14,757 bases of DNA from Caryophanales bacterium UBA6768. GTDB taxonomy: Bacteria; Bacillota; Bacilli; Bacillales_D; Amphibacillaceae. Of this stretch, positions 8,062 through 14,404 are shown piece by piece (the first letter of the stretch is position 1; every line of letters starts with the position of its first letter). Location of the stretch: positions 1 to 14,757 of the forward strand of contig DKGO01000133.1 of NCBI GenBank assembly GCA_002453315.1. Reading direction: 5' to 3'. The notes under the pieces are model-generated. The model saw nothing but the letters and a program-made list of their open reading frames with translations. It was not told the DNA's origin and made no database searches. Position numbers and translations under genes: made by a program.

Positions 8062-8835
8062 GTGAAAAGAGGTAAAGGTATGCGTTTTGTAGGTGATTCT
8101 CGTATCAATTTAGAAAGATCACCTAATATACCAAAAGATTATTCCGAATATCCTGGAAGAACAGAAGCATTTTGGCCTAACTTTTTATTAAAAGAGTGGT
8201 TAGTAGGATCTGTGTTTTTAATCGGTTTCCTTACTGTCACTGTTGTATCTCCACCACCTTTAGAAGGTTTAGCAGATCCAACAAATGCAGCCTATCTTCC
8301 ATTACCAGATTGGTATTTCTTGTTTTTATACCAATTATTAAAGTATGATTTTGCTAGTCAGCAATATATTCTATTTGGAATTTTAATTATTCCTGGATTG
8401 GCTTTTGGTGGACTATTTTTAGCACCATTTCTTGATAATGGGCCGGGAAGAAGACCCCCACAACGTCCAATAGCTGTTGCAATGATGATTTTAGGGCTAG
8501 CTTCAGTTATGTGGCTAACTTACGAATCAGCAGCAAATGTTAATTGGGAAGAGCTAGCTGAGGAAAATCAACCGATTCATCCTGACCATGCTCCATTTGA
8601 TATGAGTGATCCAGGGTATGAAATTTATGAAAATAGTTGTTTATCATGTCACGGTGAAACGTTAGAAGGTAATTCAGCCCCAGCATTAATAGGTATTGAT
8701 TATGATGCGGATGAATTAGCAGAAATTGCAGTAGATGGTATTGGTGACATGCCTCCAAATTTGTTTAATGGTTCAGATGAGGAATTGGAACAACTAGTTG
8801 ATTTTATTTTATCAGTTAATGAAGACGCTGATTAA
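8062..8835 (+). CDS. qcrC: Menaquinol:cytochrome c reductase subunit IV / cytochrome c fusion
   Basis: A 257-residue fusion typical of Bacillaceae: a subunit IV-like part with three membrane helices (about 46-62, 98-121 and 138-155) joined to an external cytochrome c domain. PDWY at 82-85 stands where the quinol-site PEWY motif of cytochrome b / subunit IV is found. The heme c site is CLSCH (Cys193, Cys196, His197), and Met230 in GDMPPN is the expected sixth ligand. It receives electrons from QcrA and delivers them to cytochrome c or the caa3 oxidase. The GTG start at 8062 has AAGGAGG (8048-8054) seven bases before it; an internal ATG six codons later lacks such a site. It is the last gene of the qcr operon and is followed by a strong terminator. 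Confidence 0.97.
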   Translation: MKRGKGMRFVGDSRINLERSPNIPKDYSEYPGRTEAFWPNFLLKEWLVGSVFLIGFLTVTVVSPPPLEGLADPTNAAYLPLPDWYFLFLYQLLKYDFASQQYILFGILIIPGLAFGGLFLAPFLDNGPGRRPPQRPIAVAMMILGLASVMWLTYESAANVNWEELAEENQPIHPDHAPFDMSDPGYEIYENSCLSCHGETLEGNSAPALIGIDYDADELAEIAVDGIGDMPPNLFNGSDEELEQLVDFILSVNEDAD

Positions 8836-8851
8836 TAGTAATGTGAATTTT

Positions 8852-8892
8852 AAAGACATCTTTACCAGTTTGTAGGTAAAGGTGTCTTTTTT
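8852..8892 (+). terminator. Intrinsic terminator of qcrABC
   Basis: A 15-base-pair stem (8852-8866 with 8875-8889, one G-U pair) closes an eight-base loop and is followed by six T residues (8887-8892). It lies 17 bases after the qcrC stop. The T-run ends only four bases before the ypjA ribosome site. Confidence 0.92.
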
Positions 8893-8911
8893 CGTAAAGG
8901 GGGATATGCCT

Positions 8912-9490
8912 TTGAAGATCCGGTATATCTTAATTCATAAACATTTCTTGCTATTATTATTCATTATTAATTTGTTTGGAACTATTTATGGGTATTATTG
9001 GTATAAAAGCCAATTGGTCATTACACCAGTTCAATTTATCCCTTTTGTTCCGGATAGTCCTACAGCAAGTTTGTTTTTTACAATCTTTTTAGGTTTTTTT
9101 ATTTTTGGTCGACATGTCCCATATATAGAGGCTTTAGCAATCACCTCTTTATTTAAGTATGGTACCTGGGCAGTTGCGATGAACTTGTTAACGCTTTTCA
9201 TTGATGGATCACTTCGTTGGGAGGGATATATGTTAATGGCTTCTCATGGGGGGATGGCAATTCAAGGATTGTTATATGCACCCCATTATAAAATAAAATT
9301 ACGGCATTTAACTGTTGCTAGTATATTTTTGTTGCATAATGAAATCATCGATTATGTGTTTGAAATGATGCCAATATACTCTTCCCTATCATATTATATG
9401 AAGGAAATTGGTTATTTTACTTTTTGGTTATCTATTTTAACGATTATTATTTGTTATCAATTAACCATTAAAAATACTAAACATCATTGA
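8912..9490 (+). CDS. ypjA: YpjA-like membrane protein (DUF1405)
   Basis: A 192-residue integral membrane protein with about five hydrophobic helices. The segment GYYWYKSQLVITPVQFIPF followed by VPDSPTASLFF is what I recognise as the DUF1405 / YpjA signature. Its function is unknown. The frame is open from 8882 (GTG, inside the terminator), with ATG 8906 and TTG 8912 downstream. AAAGGGGG (8896-8903) is two bases from the ATG, which is too close, but eight from the TTG, so TTG 8912 (MKIRYILIHKHF) is the likely start. No promoter is visible between the qcrC terminator and the gene. Expression probably depends on readthrough past the terminator, as the gene follows qcrC in B. subtilis too. Confidence 0.82.
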   Translation: MKIRYILIHKHFLLLLFIINLFGTIYGYYWYKSQLVITPVQFIPFVPDSPTASLFFTIFLGFFIFGRHVPYIEALAITSLFKYGTWAVAMNLLTLFIDGSLRWEGYMLMASHGGMAIQGLLYAPHYKIKLRHLTVASIFLLHNEIIDYVFEMMPIYSSLSYYMKEIGYFTFWLSILTIIICYQLTIKNTKHH

Positions 9491-9605
9491 TAGTAATATT
9501 CTAGTCTTTCACGTATTTTTTTAATACGGGGACCTGATGAATGCATAGACTATTTTTCAAATCATATATATACATTATATGATAGATGTCATTGGAGTGG
9601 TTTTT

Positions 9606-9833
9606 ATGCAATTTCTATATATAGGTCATCTTTTTTTTATATTTTTATATCAATCATATGCCTTCTTTCAGACAATTTATGAAATGACATTAGGCATTTC
9701 CTTTATTTCATTAGTACTGTTAATAAGTGGAATTATTGTTATTACATTAAGTTACGTGGCGTGGAGAAAGTATAAGGGACAGCAAAAACTAAAAAAAGTG
9801 TCTAATCAAATCAAAAAGCGTTCAGGTAGTTAA
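9606..9833 (+). CDS. Short membrane protein, possibly a core-deleted YpjB
   Basis: A 75-residue protein with an N-terminal hydrophobic stretch (about 1-22, signal-like), a second hydrophobic helix (about 31-54, ending LSYVAWRKYKG) and a very basic tail. GGAGTGG (9594-9600) precedes ATG 9606; an in-frame ATG at 9579 has no ribosome site. In B. subtilis this place is held by ypjB, a sporulation protein of about 265 residues, with (as I recall) a signal peptide and a C-terminal anchor. The tail here resembles such an anchor. It may therefore be a YpjB that has lost its extracellular core, or an unrelated small protein. No YpjB remnants are readable in 9491-9605. Confidence 0.6.
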   Translation: MQFLYIGHLFFIFLYQSYAFFQTIYEMTLGISFISLVLLISGIIVITLSYVAWRKYKGQQKLKKVSNQIKKRSGS

Positions 9834-9835
9834 AA

Positions 9836-9864
9836 TTGACTTTTGAATGAAATTTGACTATTAT
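9836..9864 (+). promoter_or_regulatory. Sigma-A promoter for the YugP-like peptidase
   Basis: TTGACT (9836-9841), a 17-base spacer and TATTAT (9859-9864) each match five of six sigma-A consensus positions. The expected start is near 9871, giving a leader of about 38 bases. TTGACTA-like words recur at 9854 and 9864. Confidence 0.65.
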
Positions 9865-9908
9865 TGACTATAGGTAAAAAAATTACATTTGTCGGAGGAA
9901 AGATGTAA

Positions 9909-10586
9909 ATGAGTTTAGGAGCCTACTTAATTTATTTTGCAATATTATTGATTGTTCCGCTTTGGGCGCAATCTAGAGTGAAAAGTACGTACAATAAATA
10001 TTCACGTATACCTACTTCAACTCAGCTGACAGGGGCACAGGTAGCCCGGCAAATTTTAGATGAAAATGGTTTATCCGATGTAACTATCGAAGAGGTAAAA
10101 GGTGTTTTATCTGATCATTATGATCCGCGAAAAAGAGTTGTTCGTTTGTCAAGTGGCAATTTTCATGGACGTTCAATGGCTGCCACAGCAGTAGCGGCTC
10201 ATGAGGTAGGACATGCCATTCAACATGCTGAAAAATATTTATATTTAAATTTTAGAACGACATTGCTTCCGGCAGCTAGTTTCGGATCGGGAAGTGCCTT
10301 TTATATCATTTTTGCAGGACTAATATTTGATATGTCTGGTTTATTGTTACTTGGGATTATTTTTATGTCCTTTGCCGTATTATTTCAACTTGTTACATTA
10401 CCAGTTGAATTTAATGCTTCAAGTCGAGCAATGACGCAATTAGTTTCTATCGGAATTATACAAAATAATGAAGAGAGAGAAACGAAAAAAGTATTGGATG
10501 CAGCAGCATTAACTTATGTTGCAGCAGCGTTGGTGGCTGTCGCTGAATTGTTAAGATTCGTTCTTATATTTTTAGGTAGGGATTAA
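9909..10586 (+). CDS. Membrane zinc metallopeptidase, YugP family
   Basis: A 225-residue membrane protein of the YugP zinc-peptidase family. It has an N-terminal helix (about 4-20), then a soluble segment leading to HEVGH (His98, Glu99, His102), the zinc-binding and catalytic motif. Two to three hydrophobic segments follow (about 124-165), then FNASSRAM. Glu167 in LPVEFNAS is the likely third zinc ligand. A C-terminal helix lies at about 203-221. The physiological substrate of the family is unknown. GGAGGA (9894-9899) lies nine bases before ATG 9909; a start-stop pair ATG-TAA sits directly between (9903-9908). The gene has its own promoter and terminator, so it is a single-gene unit. B. subtilis carries yugP elsewhere, so its location here differs from that map. 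Confidence 0.9.
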   Translation: MSLGAYLIYFAILLIVPLWAQSRVKSTYNKYSRIPTSTQLTGAQVARQILDENGLSDVTIEEVKGVLSDHYDPRKRVVRLSSGNFHGRSMAATAVAAHEVGHAIQHAEKYLYLNFRTTLLPAASFGSGSAFYIIFAGLIFDMSGLLLLGIIFMSFAVLFQLVTLPVEFNASSRAMTQLVSIGIIQNNEERETKKVLDAAALTYVAAALVAVAELLRFVLIFLGRD

Positions 10587-10600
10587 AATTGTAAAATTAT

Positions 10601-10652
10601 AAAAGGATTGATTGCTGTATGAAATTCAATACATGCTAATCAATCCTTTTTT
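10601..10652 (+). terminator. Intrinsic terminator after the peptidase gene
   Basis: A perfect 13-base-pair stem pairs 10601-10613 with 10638-10650, and an inner TGTAT/ATACA helix shortens the loop. Six T residues (10647-10652) end it. The other strand carries four T followed by A/T, so it may also stop the convergent ypjC transcript. Confidence 0.88.
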
Positions 10653-10772
10653 CACTTTTGTAGGTCACGAAATTATTCAAAATTTACTATCAAATACATT
10701 AGCATTTAATCATAACACTACCATTCGAGAGTGTTTTCTTCCAAAGTAAGAGTTAACTTTTTATTCAAGGGA

Positions 10773-10813
10773 AACAACCTTACAACAGGGTTTTTACATA
10801 TGTAAGGGTTGTT
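10773..10813 (-). terminator. Possible terminator hairpin at the end of ypjC
   Basis: 10773-10784 pairs with 10801-10813 (12 pairs, one bulged base) around the ypjC stop codon. Read on the minus strand only three T follow, so it is a weak terminator at best. A smaller hairpin lies beyond it (AACACT 10714-10719 with AGTGTT 10730-10735). Confidence 0.35.
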
Positions 10814-11663
10814 TATTTCTATCTAGCGTAAAACCTTCGCCTAAAACTTCATGTACAGTACTTACAGCAGCAAATGCGTATGGATCAATGTCATTTATTA
10901 TATTTTTTAAGCGAATAATTTCATTTTTAGCAACGATACAGTAAATGACATGTTGATCCTCACCCGTAAAATTACCTTTACCATTTAAAATCGTTACACC
11001 ACGATCCATTTTTTCATTTATATCATTGGCAATTTGTTTATGCTGTTTTGAAATGATAGTAATCCCTCGAGCAGAATAGGCACCTTCTTGGATAAAATCA
11101 ATCACTCTTGCCCCGATATAGACAACGACAAGTGTATACATTCCTTCTACGATTTTTAAATAGGCAATAATCGATGTTGCAATGACGAGGAAATCAAACA
11201 TAAATAGTGTCTTTCCCATACTCCAACCAACATATTTGTTGACGATACGGGCGATAATGTCTACACCACCAGTTGTTCCACCGTATCGAAAGGTAATACC
11301 TAAACCTACACCAACTAAAACACCGGCATATAGTGCTGCTAATGTCATATCTGATTGTAGAGCTAATTCAATCGGTCTAATTTGAAATAAATATAAAAAG
11401 ATAGAAATACCAACTGTACCGACAATTGTATAATAAAATGTAGTTCTACTTAAAAATTTCCAACCTACAAAGAAAATAGGAATGTTAATAATTAAATTCG
11501 TTATTGCCGGGTCCCAGTCCCATAAGAAATATAGTAGTAATGTGATTCCGGTGACTCCACCTTCACCAAGATTATTTTGCATGTTGAAATGAACAATTCC
11601 AAATGAGGCAATAGCACTACCTAGTAAAATAAAAATAATATTTTTCACCTTTAATTGTTTCAC
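10794..11663 (-). CDS. ypjC: YitT family membrane protein with DUF2179 domain, YpjC-like
   Basis: A 289-residue membrane protein of the YitT (DUF161) family. About five to six hydrophobic helices occupy residues 8-205, and the family segment TFRYGGTTGGVDIIARIVNKY is clear. The soluble C-terminal 75 residues, from RGVTILNGKG to STVHEVLGEGF, form a DUF2179 domain. Transport or regulatory roles have been suggested for the family, but none is proven. The start is GTG at 11663, with AAGGAGGG (11670-11677 on the minus strand) about six bases upstream. The gene faces the peptidase gene and is divergent from ypjD, so it is its own transcription unit. B. subtilis has ypjC, of nearly identical length (about 290), between ypjB and ypjD. 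Confidence 0.92.
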   Translation of the reverse strand: MKQLKVKNIIFILLGSAIASFGIVHFNMQNNLGEGGVTGITLLLYFLWDWDPAITNLIINIPIFFVGWKFLSRTTFYYTIVGTVGISIFLYLFQIRPIELALQSDMTLAALYAGVLVGVGLGITFRYGGTTGGVDIIARIVNKYVGWSMGKTLFMFDFLVIATSIIAYLKIVEGMYTLVVVYIGARVIDFIQEGAYSARGITIISKQHKQIANDINEKMDRGVTILNGKGNFTGEDQHVIYCIVAKNEIIRLKNIINDIDPYAFAAVSTVHEVLGEGFTLDRNKQPLHM

Positions 11664-11693
11664 AATAGTCCCTCCTTATAAATCACCTAAATG

Positions 11694-11722
11694 ATTATAG
11701 TATACACGATTATACAATACAA
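11694..11722 (-). promoter_or_regulatory. Candidate promoter for ypjC
   Basis: On the minus strand TATAAT (11694-11699) is a perfect -10 box, with TTGTAT (11717-11722) 17 bases away as a moderate -35. The leader to the GTG would be about 25 bases. Confidence 0.45.
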
Positions 11723-11760
11723 TTTATTCATTTTAATAACCGACAAATAGGCGATAATAT

Positions 11761-11789
11761 TTGTCAAATCTATGTCTTTTAGCTAACAT
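11761..11789 (+). promoter_or_regulatory. Candidate promoter for ypjD-dapB
   Basis: TTGTCA (11761-11766), a 17-base spacer and TAACAT (11784-11789) give a moderate sigma-A match (five and four of six). It is placed well for ypjD, whose ribosome site starts at 11807. Confidence 0.4.
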
Positions 11790-11819
11790 TAAAGGGAAAG
11801 ACGTAAGTGAGGCGTTTAA

Positions 11820-12155
11820 ATGAATAATCAAAAAAATTATACAACAAAAGAAATTGAACAAAAAGTTGATCAATATATTTCTCAGTTTAAAGAAGGTTAT
11901 TTTCCCCCTTTAGCTTTAATTGCAAGATTAGCAGAGGAAGTGGGAGAACTATCAAGAGAAGTCAATCATTTATATGGTGTAAAACCAAAAAAACCAACTG
12001 AAGTCGAAAAAACGATAGAAGAGGAAATTGGTGATATTGTTTTTGTTTTAGCCTGTTTAACAAATTCTTTAAATTTAGATTTATCCAGTGCCTTTCAAAC
12101 GACAATGACAAAATTTGAAACGAGAGATAAAGATCGTTGGACACGAAAGGAATAA
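11820..12155 (+). CDS. ypjD: MazG-type nucleotide pyrophosphohydrolase, YpjD-like
   Basis: A 111-residue all-helical protein of the MazG / all-alpha NTP pyrophosphohydrolase group, which hydrolyses nucleoside triphosphates to monophosphate and pyrophosphate, often as a house-cleaning activity. The metal-binding signature is visible as AEEVGELSREV followed about 27 residues later by EEEIGDIVFVL, the EExxE and ExxD halves of the family motif. Its short length is that of the stand-alone YpjD type rather than of two-domain MazG. GTGAGG (11807-11812) lies seven bases before the ATG. dapB follows after 19 bases, so the two are probably co-transcribed, as in B. subtilis. The natural substrate is not known. 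Confidence 0.9.
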   Translation: MNNQKNYTTKEIEQKVDQYISQFKEGYFPPLALIARLAEEVGELSREVNHLYGVKPKKPTEVEKTIEEEIGDIVFVLACLTNSLNLDLSSAFQTTMTKFETRDKDRWTRKE

Positions 12156-12174
12156 ATATGGAGGGTGTATGTCC

Positions 12175-12981
12175 ATGACAATTAAAATTGTTTTAGGTGG
12201 TCCCCGTGGCAACATGGGAAAAGAAGCAATAAAAATGATTGAACAAGAATCACAATTTTCACTAGTGGGATGTCTCGTCCGTACGTTAAATGATCAAAAA
12301 GCAATTGAAGAGATTCAATCCCTTTTCAATGATAAAATAAATATATATGATGATGCAAATACATGTTTTCAAAACGAAAAGCCCGACGTATATATTGATT
12401 TGACAGTTGCAGATTCTGCCTTTCGCCATTCTGAAATAGCACTACATCAACAAATAAGAGTTGTTATAGGAACATCTGGTTTATCAGCTGATCAAGTAGG
12501 GAAACTATCGACAATTTCTGAAAAAGAAAAAGTTGGTTGTATTATTGCCCCCAATTTTGCATTAGGATCAATATTAATGATGTTGTTTTCACAAAAGGCA
12601 GCCAAGTTTTTCCCGGATGTTGAAATAATTGAAAAACATCATGATGGTAAAATTGATGCTCCATCGGGTACAGCGATGAAAACTGTTGAAATGATGAAAG
12701 AAACGCGGAAAAACAAGCAACAAGGCCATCCTAATGAGCATGAAATTTTACAAGGCGCTCGTGGTGCTGATTTTGATGGGATGAAAATTCATAGTATGCG
12801 ATTACCGGGTCTTGTTGCACATCAGGAAGTTGTATTTGGAAGTGAAAGCCAATTATTATCAATCAAACATGATGCTTTTGATCGCAAGGCATACATGGAA
12901 GGATTGCGGTTTTCTGTATTTGAAGTAATGAAGATTGAAAAACTTATTTACGGTTTAGAACATGTTATTGAATTTGATTAA
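12175..12981 (+). CDS. dapB: 4-hydroxy-tetrahydrodipicolinate reductase
   Basis: A 268-residue enzyme that reduces hydroxy-tetrahydrodipicolinate with NAD(P)H to tetrahydrodipicolinate, on the route to diaminopimelate (cell wall) and lysine. The N-terminal Rossmann motif is GGPRGNMG (8-15). Further motifs are GTSGLS, APNFALGS and EKHHDGKIDAPSGTA (153-167), in which His155/His156 and Lys159 are the expected catalytic residues. The C-terminus LIYGLEHVI is also typical. The frame extends back to 12115 inside ypjD. ATG 12175 is preferred because GGAGGG (12160-12165) is nine bases before it, while ATG 12169 is only three bases away. The length fits the family (about 267 in Bacillus). No terminator is recognised after the stop; a structured region follows instead. 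Confidence 0.96.
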   Translation: MTIKIVLGGPRGNMGKEAIKMIEQESQFSLVGCLVRTLNDQKAIEEIQSLFNDKINIYDDANTCFQNEKPDVYIDLTVADSAFRHSEIALHQQIRVVIGTSGLSADQVGKLSTISEKEKVGCIIAPNFALGSILMMLFSQKAAKFFPDVEIIEKHHDGKIDAPSGTAMKTVEMMKETRKNKQQGHPNEHEILQGARGADFDGMKIHSMRLPGLVAHQEVVFGSESQLLSIKHDAFDRKAYMEGLRFSVFEVMKIEKLIYGLEHVIEFD

Positions 12982-12986
12982 CTATT

Positions 12987-12992
12987 TATAAT
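12987..12992 (+). promoter_or_regulatory. Perfect -10 box before the structured dapB-bshA gap
   Basis: TATAAT is a full consensus -10 element, six bases after the dapB stop. Transcription would start near 12999-13000, exactly where the first helix of the structured region begins. The -35 region (TTATTG at 12965-12970) is poor, so the promoter call is tentative. Confidence 0.4.
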
Positions 12993-12999
12993 ATTAGGG

Positions 13000-13229
13000 T
13001 CGGTAAAAAATTATGTTGTAAAGGATGAAATGAATGATTAATGGTATAGGGTGCCTAAAAACAGTCACAACCTAGGACTGTGCGTAAATACTCATCCTAC
13101 CGAAAAAAACATTTATAGCCAATTCCAACCTTGGAACCGTCGTGTTTGACGTGGGGCTTGCACCAATGATCTAGGGTAGCTGAATTAAGCCCCTAGTTAT
13201 ATGAGTACCAAAGGGCATTATAGTTGGTG
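13000..13229 (+). ncRNA. Structured RNA candidate, possibly IscB/HEARO omega-RNA-like
   Basis: The dapB-bshA gap (12982-13268) has no credible ORF but many paired segments. The 5' domain has TCGGTA 13000-13005 with 13098-13103, GGATGA 13023-13028 with 13092-13097, GTAT 13044-13047 with 13088-13091, and ACAGTC 13061-13066 with 13076-13081. The right arms form one uninterrupted strand, 13088-13103. The 3' domain has CGTC 13138-13141 with 13148-13151, GGGGCTT 13153-13159 with AAGCCCC 13187-13193, and CACCAA 13161-13166 with TTGGTG 13224-13229. Loop CCTAG 13071-13075 can pair with CTAGG 13171-13175. Words such as GGGTGCC-TAA, CTGTGCG-TAA and GGGGCTTGCACC recall transposon-associated omega RNAs from memory only. 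Other options are a bshA leader or an unknown RNA. The strand and 3' end are inferred; the RNA may run to about 13260. Confidence 0.6.
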
Positions 13230-13268
13230 AAAATTATTTGGAGCGAAGAAAGTAGAGGGAATTCTTGC

Positions 13269-14396
13269 ATGAAGAAAATTGGCATTACTTGCTATCCAAC
13301 GATTGGTGGTTCGGGAATTATAGCCACGGAATTAGGAAAGATGTTGGCCACAAAAGGCTTTGAAGTTCATTTTATATCATCGAATTTTCCGGTAAGACTT
13401 GAATGTACTGATACGAATATATTTTATCATGAAGTAGAAATAACGGATTATCCAGTATTTCAATATCCACCATATGATTTATCATTAGCGGCAAAAATGG
13501 CAGAAGTTATCGATCGTGAAGGGTTAGATATTTTACATGTCCATTATGCGATGCCACATGCAATAAGTGCGATTTTAGCAAAGCAAATTGCCGTGAACGA
13601 TGTTAAAATAGTAACGACTTTACACGGTACAGATATCACTGTCTTAGGCTATGATAAAGTGTTTAAACGAATGATTGCTTTTGGCATAGAAAATTCAGAT
13701 GCAGTAACAGCTGTTTCCCAATCATTAGTTAATCGTACGAAAGAATTACTTCATGTTAAAAAGGATATAAACGTTATTTATAATTTTGTTAATGAAAAAG
13801 AGTATTTTAAAAAAGAAGTATCTGATTTAAAATTAAAGTATAACGTACAATCTGATGAAAAGGTTATTATTCATATTTCTAACTTTAGAAAAGTGAAACG
13901 TATTGAGGATGTTATTAAAACTTTTGTGAAAATTCATCAAAAAATAAAAAGTAAATTATTCTTAGTCGGTGATGGTCCTGAATTATCGACGGTAATTGAT
14001 TTAGTTTCCTCATTTGGGATAAACGAAGATGTCATATTTTTAGGCAAACAAAAAAGCATTAGTGAATTATTATCGATTTCGGATATTAAATTGCTTATGT
14101 CGGAACAGGAAAGCTTTGGATTAGTGTTGTTAGAAGCAATGGCATGTGAAGTTGCAACGATTGGGACAAATGTCGGCGGTATTCCTGAAGTAATTAAACA
14201 CGGGGAAACTGGTTATATTGTTGAACTAGGAGATATTAACCAAGCAGCAACATGTGCGATTAACTTGTTGACAAATGAATCATTATTAAAAAACTTATCC
14301 TTAAATGCATATAACCGGGCTAAAAATATCTTTCATTCCCAAGTAATTGTCGACGAATATGTCCAACTATATGAAAAAGTGTTAAATGAAAAGTAG
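13269..14396 (+). CDS. bshA: N-acetyl-alpha-D-glucosaminyl L-malate synthase
   Basis: A 375-residue GT-B, GT4-family glycosyltransferase that joins GlcNAc from UDP-GlcNAc to L-malate, the first step of bacillithiol synthesis in the cytosol. The N-terminal [15 protein letters not shown] has the glycine-rich acceptor/phosphate loop (Gly13-Gly16). [10 protein letters not shown] follows, and the C-terminal nucleotide-sugar domain has ESFGLVLLE with the EX7E pair Glu281/Glu289, then GGIPEVI. Length and motifs fit Bacillus BshA (about 377). The frame extends to 13224, but AGAGGGA (13254-13260) eight bases before ATG 13269 and the family N-terminus fix the start. In B. subtilis bshB1 (the next enzyme) lies directly upstream; here it is absent, so the deacetylase must be encoded elsewhere. 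Confidence 0.95.
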   Translation: MKKIGITCYPTIGGSGIIATELGKMLATKGFEVHFISSNFPVRLECTDTNIFYHEVEITDYPVFQYPPYDLSLAAKMAEVIDREGLDILHVHYAMPHAISAILAKQIAVNDVKIVTTLHGTDITVLGYDKVFKRMIAFGIENSDAVTAVSQSLVNRTKELLHVKKDINVIYNFVNEKEYFKKEVSDLKLKYNVQSDEKVIIHISNFRKVKRIEDVIKTFVKIHQKIKSKLFLVGDGPELSTVIDLVSSFGINEDVIFLGKQKSISELLSISDIKLLMSEQESFGLVLLEAMACEVATIGTNVGGIPEVIKHGETGYIVELGDINQAATCAINLLTNESLLKNLSLNAYNRAKNIFHSQVIVDEYVQLYEKVLNEK

Positions 14397-14404
14397 GAGT
14401 TATT

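Noticed and set aside
9512..9528. Hairpin CGTATT/AATACG as a ypjA terminator
   Set aside because: The T residues are in the loop, not after the stem, which is followed by GGGGACC; the stem has only six mostly A-T pairs.
11182..11385. Plus-strand ORF antisense to ypjC
   Set aside because: It is a shadow of the YitT reading frame, is proline/threonine-rich and has no initiation site.
13123..13196. T-box leader regulating bshA (GGAACCG-like segment)
   Set aside because: The T-box core AGGGTGGNACCGCG is not present, no specifier stem is evident, and bshA is not an amino-acid or tRNA-charging gene.
12982..13268. Decayed mgsA or bshB1 gene
   Set aside because: No fragment of either protein is readable in the frames I checked. 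The region shows paired segments rather than coding periodicity.
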